Source: Entoloma clypeatum
Taxonomy: Eukaryota; Basidiomycota; Agaricomycetes; Agaricales; Entolomataceae
NCBI GenBank assembly: GCA_963565915.1
Contig: OY751486.1
Location: 3,410,001 to 3,474,000 of the forward strand
Direction of reading: 5' to 3'
DNA: 64,000 bases
Shown here: in pieces, positions 11,034-22,379 of the stretch
Position numbering within the stretch: position 1 is the stretch's first letter
Layout: the number at the start of each line of letters is the position of its first letter
Notes under the pieces: model-generated
Databases searched by the model: none
What the model saw: only the letters and a program-made list of their open reading frames with translations
Told to the model about the DNA's origin: nothing
Position numbers and translations under genes: made by a program

Positions 11034-12652
11034 CAGTGCCTCACAAAACTGATTCAATGTTTGCTACTTTGTGAATACCTTCAAAATAACTTTGCAAATA
11101 ATGCCAATCAAAAGAATGTATTGGTACCTGGTTAACAGCCCTGCTTCAGGACTCTTGGAATCTGCAACAATTATGTAATTCCCATAAAAAATGATCAATA
11201 TATGATCAAATTACTCCAGGGACTCATTGAATCAGTTTTGTGAGTATGTACAATAAATACAGTATTTTATACTTTAGTACTTGGTATTACCCCCCTTAGC
11301 TTTGATTACTGCCTCTACCCTTCTTGGCATACTTTCTATCAGGTTTTGACACACTTCTGGCTCTATATTATTCCACACCTCTGCTGCTCTGTCCCAAATC
11401 TCCCAGACTCCCTTGGGTGGTGTTGAAAATTCATTCAACTTCCTTTTAATATGAACCCAGAGGTGTTCAATAGGATTGAGGTCTGGGGACTGTGCAGGCC
11501 AATCCAGCAGAGCAATATTCTTGCTGTCCATCCATTTTTTGGCCTTCTTGGAGGTGTGCTTGGGGTCATTGTCCTGCTGAAAAATGATCTCCTCTTCAGA
11601 GATTCCACTCTCCTCCATGCTGGGCAGCAAATTGTCCTCCAAAATGGACACATACTGATCAGCATCCATCCTCCCCTCAACCTCTGCAAGTCTCCCCACA
11701 CCTTCCCAACCCATACAACCCCAAACCATAATATTTCCTCCCCCAAACTTGACTGTGCCCTGAACCTCTCTTTCAATAAGCCCCTCACCCTTCTTTTTCC
11801 AGACCCATTCCTTGCCATCTGACCCAAACCTGTTGATTTTGGTCTTATCTGACCAAATGACCCTCTTCCAGTCCTCCACTGTCCATTCCCTGTGCTTCAT
11901 AGCAAATGCCAACCGCCTCTTCCGATGTATGGCCTTTAAGAAAGGTCTTTTCTTCTTTGTTACAGCCTTGAATTCATGTTTTCTGAGAACCCTTCTCACA
12001 GTTTCTGGGGAGACAGGATTGGAGATGACAGTGTTGATGTGTTTGGTAGCCTGCACAGCATTGGAGGCTCTCCCTGAGGTGATTTGTGAAAGTATGTTTC
12101 GTGTGTTGGTGGGAGAAAGCTTGGATGGACAACCACCAGAAGAGAGATTGCGATGAGGAAGAAGATTCTGAAGCACTCTGGAGACAGTTGGTTGGCTGAC
12201 ACCCAGGTTAGAGGCATTATGACAAGTGGAGTGACCATTGGAGGCCAGAGAAAGAATGTTTTCCTTGTGGGAAGAGGAGATAGGGCGCATGATTAATTAT
12301 GGAGGCTGTTGAGGTTGGATTCTTCTTATACAACTTTTCTTGACAATCCATCAGGGTTCTATTCAAGTTCCATCAGTAAGTCATGACAACTGGTTACCAT
12401 ACAACCAGTGAAGCATTTGATTCTGATAATTGCCATAGGTACTCACAAAACTGATTCAATGAGTTGCTGATTTAATTTAATCATATCTCCATGGATTCTG
12501 ATCTAAATCGTATGATTCCTTTATATTCTGAAAGCCCTGAAGTAGGGCTTTCAATTATATACCAAAGGTTTAATTCAATTGGTATTCTTTGCAGAGTTAT
12601 CTTGAAGGTATTCAAAAAGCAACAAACATTGAATCAGTTTTGTGAGGCACTG
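11034..12652 (-). mobile_element. Complete Tc1/mariner transposon (1619 bp)
   Basis: TA dinucleotides at 11032-11033 and 12653-12654 flank inverted ends CAGTGCCTCACAAAACTGAT, identical over at least 26 bp. Similarity with scattered mismatches continues to beyond 100 bp. One transposase gene fills the centre. The 20-bp word CTCACAAAACTGATTCAATG occurs four times: 11040-11059, 11225-11244 (reversed), 12442-12461 and 12627-12646 (reversed). TA duplication, long inverted ends and an open transposase make this a candidate active copy. Confidence 0.92.
11274..12290 (-). CDS. Tc1-type transposase (DD34E)
   Basis: This 338-residue protein cuts and joins DNA at the ends of its transposon, in the nucleus. 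The N-terminal third carries helix-turn-helix signs (GVSQPTVSRVLQ at about 30-41), then the linker and a second DNA-binding part (SPETVRRVLRKHEF). The catalytic core has IWSDKTKINRF (first Asp), FQQDNDPKHTS (second Asp) and SPDLNPIEHLW (Glu). Exactly 34 residues separate the second Asp from the Glu, the DD34E spacing of Tc1 elements. The start is an ATG, the length is normal for the family and no stop or frameshift is present. It lies antisense to the surrounding retroelement. Catalytic competence is an inference from the intact triad. Confidence 0.93.
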   Translation of the reverse strand: MRPISSSHKENILSLASNGHSTCHNASNLGVSQPTVSRVLQNLLPHRNLSSGGCPSKLSPTNTRNILSQITSGRASNAVQATKHINTVISNPVSPETVRRVLRKHEFKAVTKKKRPFLKAIHRKRRLAFAMKHREWTVEDWKRVIWSDKTKINRFGSDGKEWVWKKKGEGLIEREVQGTVKFGGGNIMVWGCMGWEGVGRLAEVEGRMDADQYVSILEDNLLPSMEESGISEEEIIFQQDNDPKHTSKKAKKWMDSKNIALLDWPAQSPDLNPIEHLWVHIKRKLNEFSTPPKGVWEIWDRAAEVWNNIEPEVCQNLIESMPRRVEAVIKAKGGNTKY

Positions 12653-13610
12653 TATATAGACGATGAGAATTGGAAATGTAAATAAGAATGTTGAAATATG
12701 AGGATGATCAGGAGTAGAGATGGGAACACATGCATGGTCATTGGAAGTGCATGCATGGTGATATCAATCATGTCCCGATGTGCGCTCCAACACGGAACAC
12801 GGTCAGAGGTCAGAGGTGGTGTACATCAGAGGTCGGAGGTGGTGGAGAGAAAGTAAAGTAGGTAAAGTAAAGTAAATGAATAAGTAGTGAACACACCATT
12901 CTTGATAATCCAATGCAGTCCATGAGAGGTTCAATGTTGGAGGATTGGAATCATCGGAATTGGATACAGGTGCGGAGGGTCCCAACTCCAATAGTTCAGA
13001 GCTCCGGTCCAACGACCTTCTTGTTGGATAATGCAATCGGCAAAGCATGCAGCACATCCGCTCTTCATGAACCAACAGATCTTGGCATGGTTATCCGCAA
13101 ATAGTGGGTGGAAAGTGCGGAGCACATCAGAAGGATCGGATGGATGCAAAGCATGTTGGACCCCGAGGGGGGCACCAGAGAGGTTGGGATCGAAGGGACC
13201 AAGAAGCCATCTATTATCAGATGGGGGTTTGAATATTGGAACCTATGATCAGAGATATGTCAGAGTGGTGTCGGAGGAGAGTTGGACGATGCAGAAAATG
13301 GAGAAAGTGTGGAGCATGTCCAGTTTTGAGGGGGGAAACCTTGATACTGTCGAGTGTTGAAGGGATTGGGATTGGAGGTGTGGAGAAGTTACTGATTGTT
13401 GGACAAGGGTCTGCATGTTGGAATGTATGATTGGAGATATGTTGGAGTGGTGTTGGAGGAGGTTGGAGGAGTATCGGAGTGACGGGGGGATAATGTGAAT
13501 TGGAAAAAAGGAAAAAGGAATACCACAGATCTTCAATCATTGACCATTCTCTATTCATCCAGGGTCTTTCCCTTAATCATTCTCTATTCCTCTAGGGCCT
13601 TGCCCTTACA

Positions 13611-15549
13611 GATACTGATTTTGCAATATCAGTGACCAGGCCTGGTCGTGAAGCTTTCGGGCGATCAATTTGCAGTCGACACCTGCTGCTGTTTCAGGCT
13701 GTTCTCATCAGCAGGAGTTCACGGAATCATGAGTGATGCAGGGACCGATTTGATGTGAGCGCATGGTATAGGCCCAGTGGCAAAATGGGTAGACGACCAT
13801 GTTTTCTTCAGGCTTCGGCACGAACATGTGCAAGCATACAACGAGTACAGAAGTGAGATTAAACAAACAATCATCCAGAATGGGGGAGAGAAACACAAGG
13901 GCAGTCATCTCTGGTACATGGGTCAGACGTGGCTGGATGGTCAGGTCGAGGAATGGCATGAGGACATGCAATTCCCCATAAAGAATTTTCCACCCATCAC
14001 GGAAGATCAGCCTCATGCCTACAGCATGCAAGATATTGATGTACTATCCGATCACCTAGGTATTCCGTGGCAACACACGAAGGACATGCCTTTCGCCACC
14101 ATTTTCATTTTCATAGGTTTGCAATGGGACTTGGGGCAGAAGACGATCACCCTCCCAGAAAAGAAGATCAATAAATATCTTTGCGTGGTCCAGCCGTTGT
14201 ACTCATCAACTGTCAGAATTGCAGAAGCTGCACAGTAAATTGACACATGCCACTAACGTGATCCCATGAGGACGTGCCTACCTCACCGGGCTCGAATCAA
14301 CTTTTCCTTGTTTGATGGAAGCCCCTTCAAACTGATCACTCCACCTCGTTCCATCAGGGAGGACCTCAGGTGGTGGGTAGAATGGCTATCCAGCCCCTTG
14401 GTGCCCCGTCCAATACCTTCCCTTACTGAGGTTTTCGACATTGAAGCATACTCTGATGCAAGCTCATCAACCGGAATTGCCATCACCCTTGGATGTCAAT
14501 GGTGAGCGTGGGCGCTGGTTGAAGGCTGGAAAGAAGGCAGCAGGGATATCACATGGGCAGAAGCCATCGGCTTTGAATTCATTGTCCTTGCTATTATACA
14601 CGCCTTTCCCCACCTTAGAAACTTTTTCGTATGCAGCGACAATCGGGGAGTCGTTGAGGGTTGGTGGAGAGGACGCAGCGGAAACCAAGAAGTCAACAAG
14701 GTCTTCCAAAGAATTCACAAATTAGAAGAATGATTAGGCCTCTCCAAACACACATGTTACATCCCATCAGCACTCAATCCTGCAGACAACCCATTGTGAG
14801 GGTGGTATCCATCCACAGCCCTCCTCCTCACACCACTTCCCATCCATCCCGCCATTGCAGAAATCATCCATGATGTGCAAGACATTCAAGGCAGCATGGA
14901 TGCTGAGAGACCAAACAACAAATCCAAGCAAATCAACCGAGCCGAGTGCCGCCAATATGCCCAGCATCTCACGGAGCTCGAGCGCGACATCTTCAAATTT
15001 CACCAGATAGTCGAAGATAGCGGCAGCGCTGGCGAACGTGGCAATACTCCCATCTCACCCATCAGCAGATCCAACACATTCAACCTTGCCTGACACCACA
15101 TTGTCCTGACTGCTTACCAGCCCCAAAACCGGGACTGACATTCCGTCCCCATCAATTCTTCACCCCAAATGTCTCGCCAAGGATCGCCTTCATCTATGGC
15201 AACCTCTCAAATTGCGGATTTCCTGTGACACAATGGGCAACCCATTGCCACTCACACAGGCTATGGTCAACCGGGTAAAAGAAGTCTTGAAAGGGGCTTG
15301 GGCACTGAATACAGCCGAGACCTATGGCTCAGGTCTTGGAGCATTTCATTATTTTTGTGACCAGGCTAATATATCCAAAGTTGAGCAGGCTCCCGCATCT
15401 AAAGAGCTGCTGGAGGTATTCGCGGCGGCGCTCTCGGGGGTCTATTTGCACTCGGCGATTTCAAACTATCTGTCAGCAGTTCATGCTTGGCACATCATCC
15501 ACGGGCTACCCCACGACATCCACAAGCCTATGTGACACAGCCATATATG
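13611..15549 (+). pseudogene. Tyrosine-recombinase retrotransposon, piece 3: reverse transcriptase, RNase H and recombinase N-terminus
   Basis: The frame resumes with PGLVVKLSGDQFAVDT and reaches AKWVDDHVFFRL near 13775-13810, where WVDD is the reverse transcriptase catalytic box. The thumb region follows (HLGIPWQHTKDMPF, FIGLQWDLGQKTITLPEKK). From 14280 to 14720 an RNase H-like part reads FSLFDGSPFKL, EAYSDASSSTGIAI and VCSDNRGVVEGWWRG. From about 15233 the recombinase starts (PLTQAMVNRVKEVLKGAWAL, TAETYGSGLGAFHYFC) and stops near 15535 at HGLPHDIHKP, where the next insertion begins. Stops (for example near 13640) and frame changes between segments show it is dead. No methylase domain is seen. 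Confidence 0.75.
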
Positions 15550-16021
15550 CATGCATCAGCAAAGTGGTCCCAGGGCTGGTAGCAATCCATAGCAAACACA
15601 CTCACATCCATAGCAGCCATAGCACTCTGTAGCAACCTCACTGGCAGGCATAGCAATGTAGCACCAAAGCATGATAGCATTGTAACATCATAGTACCCAT
15701 AGCAGTGTAGTATAGAAACCTGGTAGCACCATAGTATTGTAGTCTCATAGCCTGGTGTAGTACTCAATATTTCTCTAGGTTGGTTGACACTCTTGCATGT
15801 CACAGGGGTGTTTTTTTTTTCATTCCTAAGAAATACTCACAGCTGGTTATCATGTAAAAATATGTATTAGATATTGTGCTACACTGAAAATGTACAAAAA
15901 TGCCCCATGTCTCTGTACATCCCTCACCATGTGAGGTCTCTCTCATCACCCCTGCCCCTCGTGTCCAGCCCGATGTGGCCCCCACATGCAGCCTCTTGCC
16001 TCTCATGTCCCTCAGCTCTCA
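15550..16021 (+). repeat. TAGCA-rich repeats at the left edge of the 15.5-kb insertion
   Basis: The recombinase frame is lost at 15536-15550, where CATGCATCAGCAAA occurs. Its exact inverted copy TTTGCTGATGCATG lies at 31054-31067, just before the recombinase frame resumes. Positions 15585-15770 are full of CATAGCA/TGTAGCA words. From 15900 to 16021 the sequence joins the CCCTCAGCTCTCAT family seen again at 17865. No coding is apparent. Confidence 0.45.
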
Positions 16022-17640
16022 TCCGCTGAAACGAAGGAAGTGAGTCTGGGGATGAGCGCGAGTGATATCTCTATCACACACACAAACACCAAACACAACA
16101 ATGAAGACTGAACAAGTCTCATGATGTGTACTTCTCAATCGATATAGTTTGGGGTGATGAGTGGGATCACTCAGGATGCGACTCTTCCAAACAACAATCG
16201 AATAACTTGTTTAGCAATGGCTTGATAAGTCTCGAACAAGACTTAGAGATAGTTCTCAATAGATAATGAACCGAGGTTTGTGATTTCCGAACCAACAAGA
16301 CTTCGCGAACATGATCTCAACCGAATACGAACACGACAATGACCAATACGACTGATAGATAACATGATTTGATGATTGACAAGTTCTCGAACACACAAAA
16401 CACAATCGTGACTGACTTCCAATGCAAACCAAACAATCTCGAGGCTTCAATGATACTCACGAACAACAACAGATGCACAAGACAAATGCTATCAATTCTG
16501 GGGCACAATCTAACCTAACCTATCTACGACGAAACTACGAGATTTTATACATGAGCAGCAATAAATATAGAAAAAGGTTGCATGTGGTATTGATAAATGG
16601 TATCCAGTCAAATGACCTTCGCTAAAGTTGTTTCGATGCGCCCATGTGGTAGACAACGCCACAGGTACACCCCTTTTCCATATCCAAACCTCTGCCGCAC
16701 TGGAGAGGCCACTATTTCAATATCTTGGTTTTGCGATGTACCCAGGACGATGCCGACTAGTTACCATGAGGTATCAACTGCATCAATTAAGGGTCGCCTC
16801 GGTAAGCCACCCATCAGATTTGAGCTCTATCAAAGATCACCATAAGGTCACGTTGATCGCGACGTATCAAACCCGATCTCGGTGTTGAGGCGACATGTGA
16901 GTCTGACGACTACATCCACAGGCCCGAACATAAAACGCGCAAGGGGAGGGGATATGATGCCATCAAGACAAAGGAGCGATGCTGACTATTGACCCACATG
17001 GGATCTCAAGAGAACAAGCTACAGAATACAAAGGAAAGTAGGCTACTTATATATGTAAATACCATGAGGCATAAATGAGGTGCACAGTAAATAAGACTGT
17101 TCTAGAATAACATGTGTCTAACATGAGGTAGGATAAGATAAAGGTTTCAGATAAGATAGGATAAGATCAAGAGATAGGATAAGATGAGATAAGATAAAGA
17201 GATAAGATAAAGATGAGATTAGATATTAGGATAAGATAAGAGCGATCATAACAGATCTCGGTCTGTATCATCCAATGTCATTTCGATATTCCCGATATGG
17301 ACGATTTGGACATGAAGCACAGCGCACGTTGACCAAACCTCTCACAAGAATGTCTCTGGTCAAGCCCCGACATATGGTAGACAGTGCTAGTATCATCGAT
17401 AACTCCAATATAACCCATCTCCTTGTTTCATGCTTCATCGCGAGAGGCACTTGATAGACTTTTCTATCTCACAAGACGATCCCATAGCTCTCGAGTATCA
17501 TAGCTAAGCCCATAGTGGTGACCAGCACTATGTCCTACATTGCCAGGGTCGCTGGTCTCTCTCTAACATCACCACTAAGTCCTCAGAATCGGAGCTCATC
17601 TAGGACTCTCTATATTCCTTAGAGATAGTGTGAAAGGGTG
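16022..17640. other. Unclassified non-coding segment, probably an insertion
   Basis: The repeat family word CCCTCAGCTCTCAT is present just before 16022 and again near 17868. The AT-richer sequence between shares nothing with that family, which suggests a separate insertion. It contains a GATAA-rich low-complexity stretch (17105-17240). I see no protein motif, tRNA or clear terminal repeats. A solo LTR of unknown family is possible. Confidence 0.3.
17105..17245 (+). repeat. GATAAGATA low-complexity tract
   Basis: About 140 bp are built from variants of AGATAAGATAGGATAAGAT. It is a degenerate simple repeat with no sign of coding. Confidence 0.7.
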
Positions 17641-17689
17641 CAAAATGCGCAGATTTTAGGCCTAGACACATCACGGTCTTATCACCGCG

Positions 17690-19320
17690 CATGTCGTCCC
17701 GCCATTTTTGTGCATCCTGTGTTATTTTGCACCGTTGTTCATGTGCCTCCCACTGTTCCTGTGTGTTCTTGCATGTCCCTGCCATTTCTCATGTGTTTCA
17801 TCAGTGGTCTGACATGACGTGAATGGCGGGGTGCTTACCTATACAGGGCCCCCTGCACCCGCTGTGTCCCTCAGCTCTCATGTGTGCTCATCACCCGTGT
17901 CCCATACGCCCCTGGTGTGTGCTCAAAACCCGTGTCCTGTATGCGCCTTGCCTGCACTTCGTGCACTGGTGCGTTCAGCACGTGATGTTTGGGTGTCCTG
18001 CATTCCGTGTTGTTTCTGCACCGTTCTCGTCTCTCCCGTGCCGTTGCTCACATGTCTTGCAGGTCCCGCCGTTGCTCACATGTCCCCTGCCATTTCTCAT
18101 GTGTTTTGTCAGTGGTCTGGCGCCAGGTAAATGGTGGGTGCTTACCCATACGGCCTCCGTGGCCCCCATGTGAACGAAAGGAGGAGGCATTGACGGAGGG
18201 GGAGGACGCTTGGTCCCTCAGCTCACGTCCGTGCTCGTCACCCATGTCCTGTATGCCCCTCATGCATGCTCAAAACCTGTGTCATGTATGCCGCTTCGTG
18301 GACTGGTGCATTTGGCCCGTGTTTGTGTCCTGTGTCCCATGTTGTTTCTGCACCGTTCTCGTCTCTCCTGTGGTGTTTCTCACGTGTCTCCCTTGTCCCG
18401 CCGCTGCTTGCATGTTCCCTGCCGTTTCTCGTGTGTTTCATCAGTGGTCTGATGCAACGTGAATGGCAGGTGCTTACCAATACGGGGCCTCAGTGGCCCT
18501 TGTGTGAACAAAGGGCGGAGGCATTGACAGAGGGGAAGGGAGGGAGGGAGGGATGAGGAGGGAGTGGATGGAGATGGGGGGAGGCAAGATAGATGATGTG
18601 GGACTTAGGATATTTTTTGACTTTTGGCCATTGCCAAGGTCGGCAAGTTCCGTTGGCCTGGAACTTGCCAAATATTTCTCAATAGAGCCTCGCCACGTCA
18701 CGTCTCTAGTGCCTCCCCCAATCACCTCCCTCCACTCTCGCCTCCTCTGTTTGTCCCTCCCCCTCCGTCAATGCCTCCTCCCTTCATTCACATGAGGGCC
18801 ACAGAGGCCATATAGGTAAGCACCTGCCATTCACATGACGCCAGACCACTGATGAAACACAGGAGAAATGGTGGGAAACATGCAGGAACAGCAGGAGACA
18901 TGTGAGCAACAGTGGGACATGTGAGACACACGAGAAACACCACAGGAGAGACGAGAACGGCACAGAAATGACATGGGACATGGGACTACGGCAGACGAGA
19001 CCCAGCAGGGGAACGGTGCAGAACATGTGAGAACGGCGGGGCACGCGCGAAAGGCAGGCGGCAGCATGGCGCAAGAAATGGTACATGAGAATGGTGACAG
19101 GCGCACTGGACATGCATGGGAGGCGAGACAGGGCAGGAAACCACCGTTAGACATGCATGGCGCATACTTGCCAGATAAGCACCCTGACACATCACCTGCA
19201 TGAGCCCCCTGATGCACCAAAGAACAGGCCGAGGGACACACACACAAACACGGGGGGATGCACCAGTCCACAATGAACTGCAGGCGGAGGTGCAAAGAGG
19301 TGGGGGCAATGTATACCATA
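17690..19320. repeat. Large imperfect palindrome around a 180-bp core
   Basis: The left arm (to about 18530) and right arm (from about 18745) are inverted copies. GTTTCATCAGTGGTCTGA at about 18435-18452 faces CAGACCACTGATGAAAC near 18843. GTGCTTACCAATACGG faces CCATATAGGTAAGCACC. ACCGTTCTCGTCTCTCCTGT faces ACAGGAGAGACGAGAACGG. The arms also contain internal direct repeats of the same words (17820, 18125, 18460). The core (18560-18740) is unique except for a 52-bp segment shared with 20375-20426. The apparent Cys/Pro/His-rich open frames here are repeat artefacts. Confidence 0.65.
18601..18652 (+). repeat. 52-bp core shared with 20375-20426 (inverted)
   Basis: The segment begins GGACTTAGGATATTTTTTGA and ends AGGTCGGCAAGTTCCG. 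The reverse complement of 20375-20426 matches it with scattered mismatches. In both places it lies in the centre of a foldback whose arms carry GGTAAGCACC. Confidence 0.7.
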
Positions 19321-20199
19321 CTTTGTTAATTTTGTAATTATGTATATCCTGCAATGAATTGGTTAATTGGTTTAATCATTTTTCTTTGGATTTATGGTTT
19401 GTGAGTTTAGTAGTAGCAAGAGAGCAATACTAATGGTATGTAAGATATGCTTTGCTATGGAGTGCTATGTAGCATGAGTATGTGATTCTGTAGCACTTTG
19501 TAGCATGAGTATGTATAATGTATGCTACAGTGCTATACCACTATGGAGTGCTATCAAGTGCTACCTAGCACACATCAGCAAACACTGATTTTTGCCAAAG
19601 ATGTTGCAGCTTTTTGCAGCTTGGCCTATATGCTATGCAGCTCTTTGCAGCACTGTGGAGCTGAAGTGCCAAATTTGAAGGTCTTTGTAGAGCTGGTAGG
19701 TGATATAGTTTCTATAAAGTAATATATAGATTTTGAGGGAGTCTGTAAAGATAATTGGAAACTTTGTGTAAGTCTTCATAGAAACATTCCAATATGGTAC
19801 TACAGCAATTCACAAATAACAGATTGGAAAAATTTGATTGAGTTTAAGTGCTATGACAGGACAATGTACAATTTATATCAATGTGCTACTCATGCCCCCC
19901 AGTGCGTCGTCCCTCGCACACTTGTCTCTGCCAGCGCACGTCCCACTGTTCCTCGTGTGTCCCATGTAATGTCTCGCATCTGTCTTGCCATTTCTCGCAA
20001 CTGCTGGTTCATGTCCTGCCCCTCTGGCGTCAGCCTTGCCGTTTCTCGCATTGGCCGCCGTTCTCGCATGTCCTGCGCCATTTGTCGCATCTCCTGTCCC
20101 ATTCATTGCATGTCCCGCCCCTCTCGCATCTGCTGGTATGTGTCGCGCTGTTTCTCACGTGCCCTGCCCTGTTCACCACACGTCCCGCCCCTCTCGCAT

Positions 20200-20740
20200 G
20201 TTTTGTCAGTGGTCTGACGTGAATGGCGGGGGGGTGCTTACCTATACGGGGGCAACGTGGCCCTTGTGTGAACAGGGGGGGGGGAGCGAGAGGGACGGGG
20301 GAGGGAGTGGAGGGAGAAGGACATGGCGAGGCTTGGCATGCTCAGCATGTTCTGGGCCCAGGATGATGAAACATCGGAACTTGCCGACCTCGGCAACGGC
20401 TGACAGTCGAACAATATCCGAAGTCCCATCATCATGTACTTCTTGCCTTCCCCCACCACCTTCCTCTCCCTCCTCCATCCTTCTGCTCCCCCGTTCACAC
20501 AAGGGCCACGGTGTCCCCATATAGGTAAGCACCCCTCCCATTCACACCCTGTCAGACCACTGACAAAACACGCGAGAGCGGCAGGACGCACGGCGAATGG
20601 GACGGGACATGTGAGAAATGGCGCGCCATGCACCAGCTGATGTGAGAGGGGTGGGACACACAGAGGGGCAGGACATGCACCAGCAGATGCAAGTAAGCAC
20701 CCCGCCATTCACATCACCCCAGACCACTGACGAAATACGC
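20200..20740. repeat. Second, smaller foldback of the GGTAAGCACC family
   Basis: GTGCTTACCTATACGGG (about 20235) faces CCCCATATAGGTAAGCACC (about 20515), and GTGGTCTGACGTGAATGG faces a CAGACCACTGAC stretch near 20558. The core contains the 52-bp segment at 20375-20426 in the orientation opposite to that at 18601-18652. Related words continue at 19890-20200 and 20690-20960. Confidence 0.6.
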
Positions 20741-21219
20741 AAGAACGGTGGGCCACATGCGAGAGACGACCACACACGAAAATGACGGAACACGACGGTG
20801 CAAGGCGGAGTGGTGGACACCATGCAGACACAAGGATGAAATGCCCCTCAGGAAGATGCAAGGTACAAGGGACCACATCTGGGAAAGGGGTGTGAGGCAC
20901 GAGAGGTACGATGCATGGGTTGAAGTCGCCGCCCAGGGGACGCGCAGGTAGGGGGACATGGGGGCATGCCAGCACGCGCATGGCATAGGCAGGGAGTGTG
21001 AGGGACAAGAGGTACGACGGCCAGGCAAGAGAGAGATATGTCGTACCATAATATTGTTGCATTGTCTGTTGTAATAGCATGGAAAAATATACATTGTTAT
21101 TTCTCAAAGACATTATTGTTGATAAAATGGAATGCTCTATAATTGTAAGTTGTAACAGAGTTTGGAGGCCTATGAAGGTGTACAGAATCTATGGAGGCCT
21201 GAAAGAATGGAGTGAAAGT

Positions 21220-22379
21220 GTGAAGAGCTGCAAAAGATCAGGTAGTCAACCTACACTGTATTGTAATTTACAGTCCAGCGAAGGCATACAGTGTATGGTA
21301 AATTACAGAAGCAGCGAATTCGCTACAACACCAGCGAATTTACCACGGCGAACGGCAAAATAATAATGTCACCAGCAAAGAAAAAATGTCGCCGGCGACA
21401 ACATCCAACAGATCGGCGAATAATTCACCAGCAAAAGACACCACAGCGAAAAACCGGCGAAGGACCGGCGACAAACCAGCGACACGGCGACAGGCCATCG
21501 GCGAATTGATGACCCATCGGCGAAAGTGAGCCTTGAGTGCCGGCAACACTGCAAATGAAAAGAACAATGCTAAGGACAGAGTGACGAATAATTCACCGGC
21601 GAGGGACACCACAGCAAAAAACCGTCAAAAGACCGGCCACAAATCGGCGAGAGGCCATCAGCGAATGAATGGGCCACCGGCAAAACCAAGTCTTGAGGGC
21701 CGGCGACACTGCAAATTAAAAGAACGATGCTAACAACAGATCAGCATATCATTGACCAGCGAAAGATGCTATGGCAAAAAACTGGCCAAAGACCGGCGAC
21801 AAACCGGCGACACAGCGACAGGCCATCGGCGAATTGATGACCCATCAGCAAAAGCGAGCCTTGAGTGTCAGCAACACTCCATATACAAAGAACAATGCTA
21901 ACGACAGATCGGCAAATAATTCACTGGCGAAAGACACCACAGCCAAAAACTGGCGACAGACCGGCAACAGGCCATCAGTGAAAGCAAGCCTTTAATCCAT
22001 GCTGATGTAATGGTTTTTTACCATTTTTGATGCTTATGACCAGTTTGTGCTGCTCATGACTGATTGAATAAAAATCCATGTATATATTCTGAGCTTTTCA
22101 GCATGTGTGCTCCTCATTGCACAGTCAGTAATGGGTGGATGTGTGGGTTCAATGTTGCATGATGCGCGACACACACGCATCACACATGTCAAATACATGT
22201 AAACAAATCTCCAAAAATATCGCACATCCTCCTCATTATCTCTACACAGGAACAAGTAAACTTTTCTACTATATCACTTAGGTAGGGGAGCATGTTGTAT
22301 CATCAAGTATGTATTTATTTTATCAAATTTCGCTATGGATTCTAAGTTATAGAGGTCCCATGGTCTGAACCAAATAATA
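21220..22379 (+). repeat. Left arm of the foldback with GGCGA satellite
   Basis: About four units of roughly 175 bp repeat GCGAATAATTCACCGGCG, GACCGGCGACAAACCGGCGA, CAGGCCATCGGCGAATTGAT, CTTGAGTGCCGGCAACACTG and AAAAGAACAATGCTAA, from 21415 to 21990. An AT-rich stretch to 22379 is also present inverted on the right. Confidence 0.75.

Larger units (their letters stand above)
10853..13610. mobile_element. LTR-like element with TGTAAGGGC/GCCCTTACA ends
   Basis: It begins TGTAAGGGCAACC and ends TTGCCCTTACA. The flanking 5-mers are AATAC (10848-10852) and GATAC (13611-13615), one mismatch. TG..CA ends and a 5-bp duplication suit a solo LTR. The 9-bp inverted ends would also suit a TIR element. 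Without the Tc1 insertion it is about 1.14 kb and has no coding frame I trust. A second copy is cut by the left window edge (1-150). It splits the recombinase retrotransposon inside its reverse transcriptase. Confidence 0.6.

Noticed and set aside
17820..20700. Many cysteine-, proline- and histidine-rich open frames on both strands
   Set aside because: They overlap each other in all frames and follow the inverted repeat units exactly. Their amino acids are translated repeats such as CTCACATGTC and GTCTCTCCTG, with no start, splice or family support.
21415..21990. CRISPR-like array
   Set aside because: Whole 175-bp units repeat with gradual divergence. There is no short constant repeat with unique spacers, and the genome is eukaryotic.
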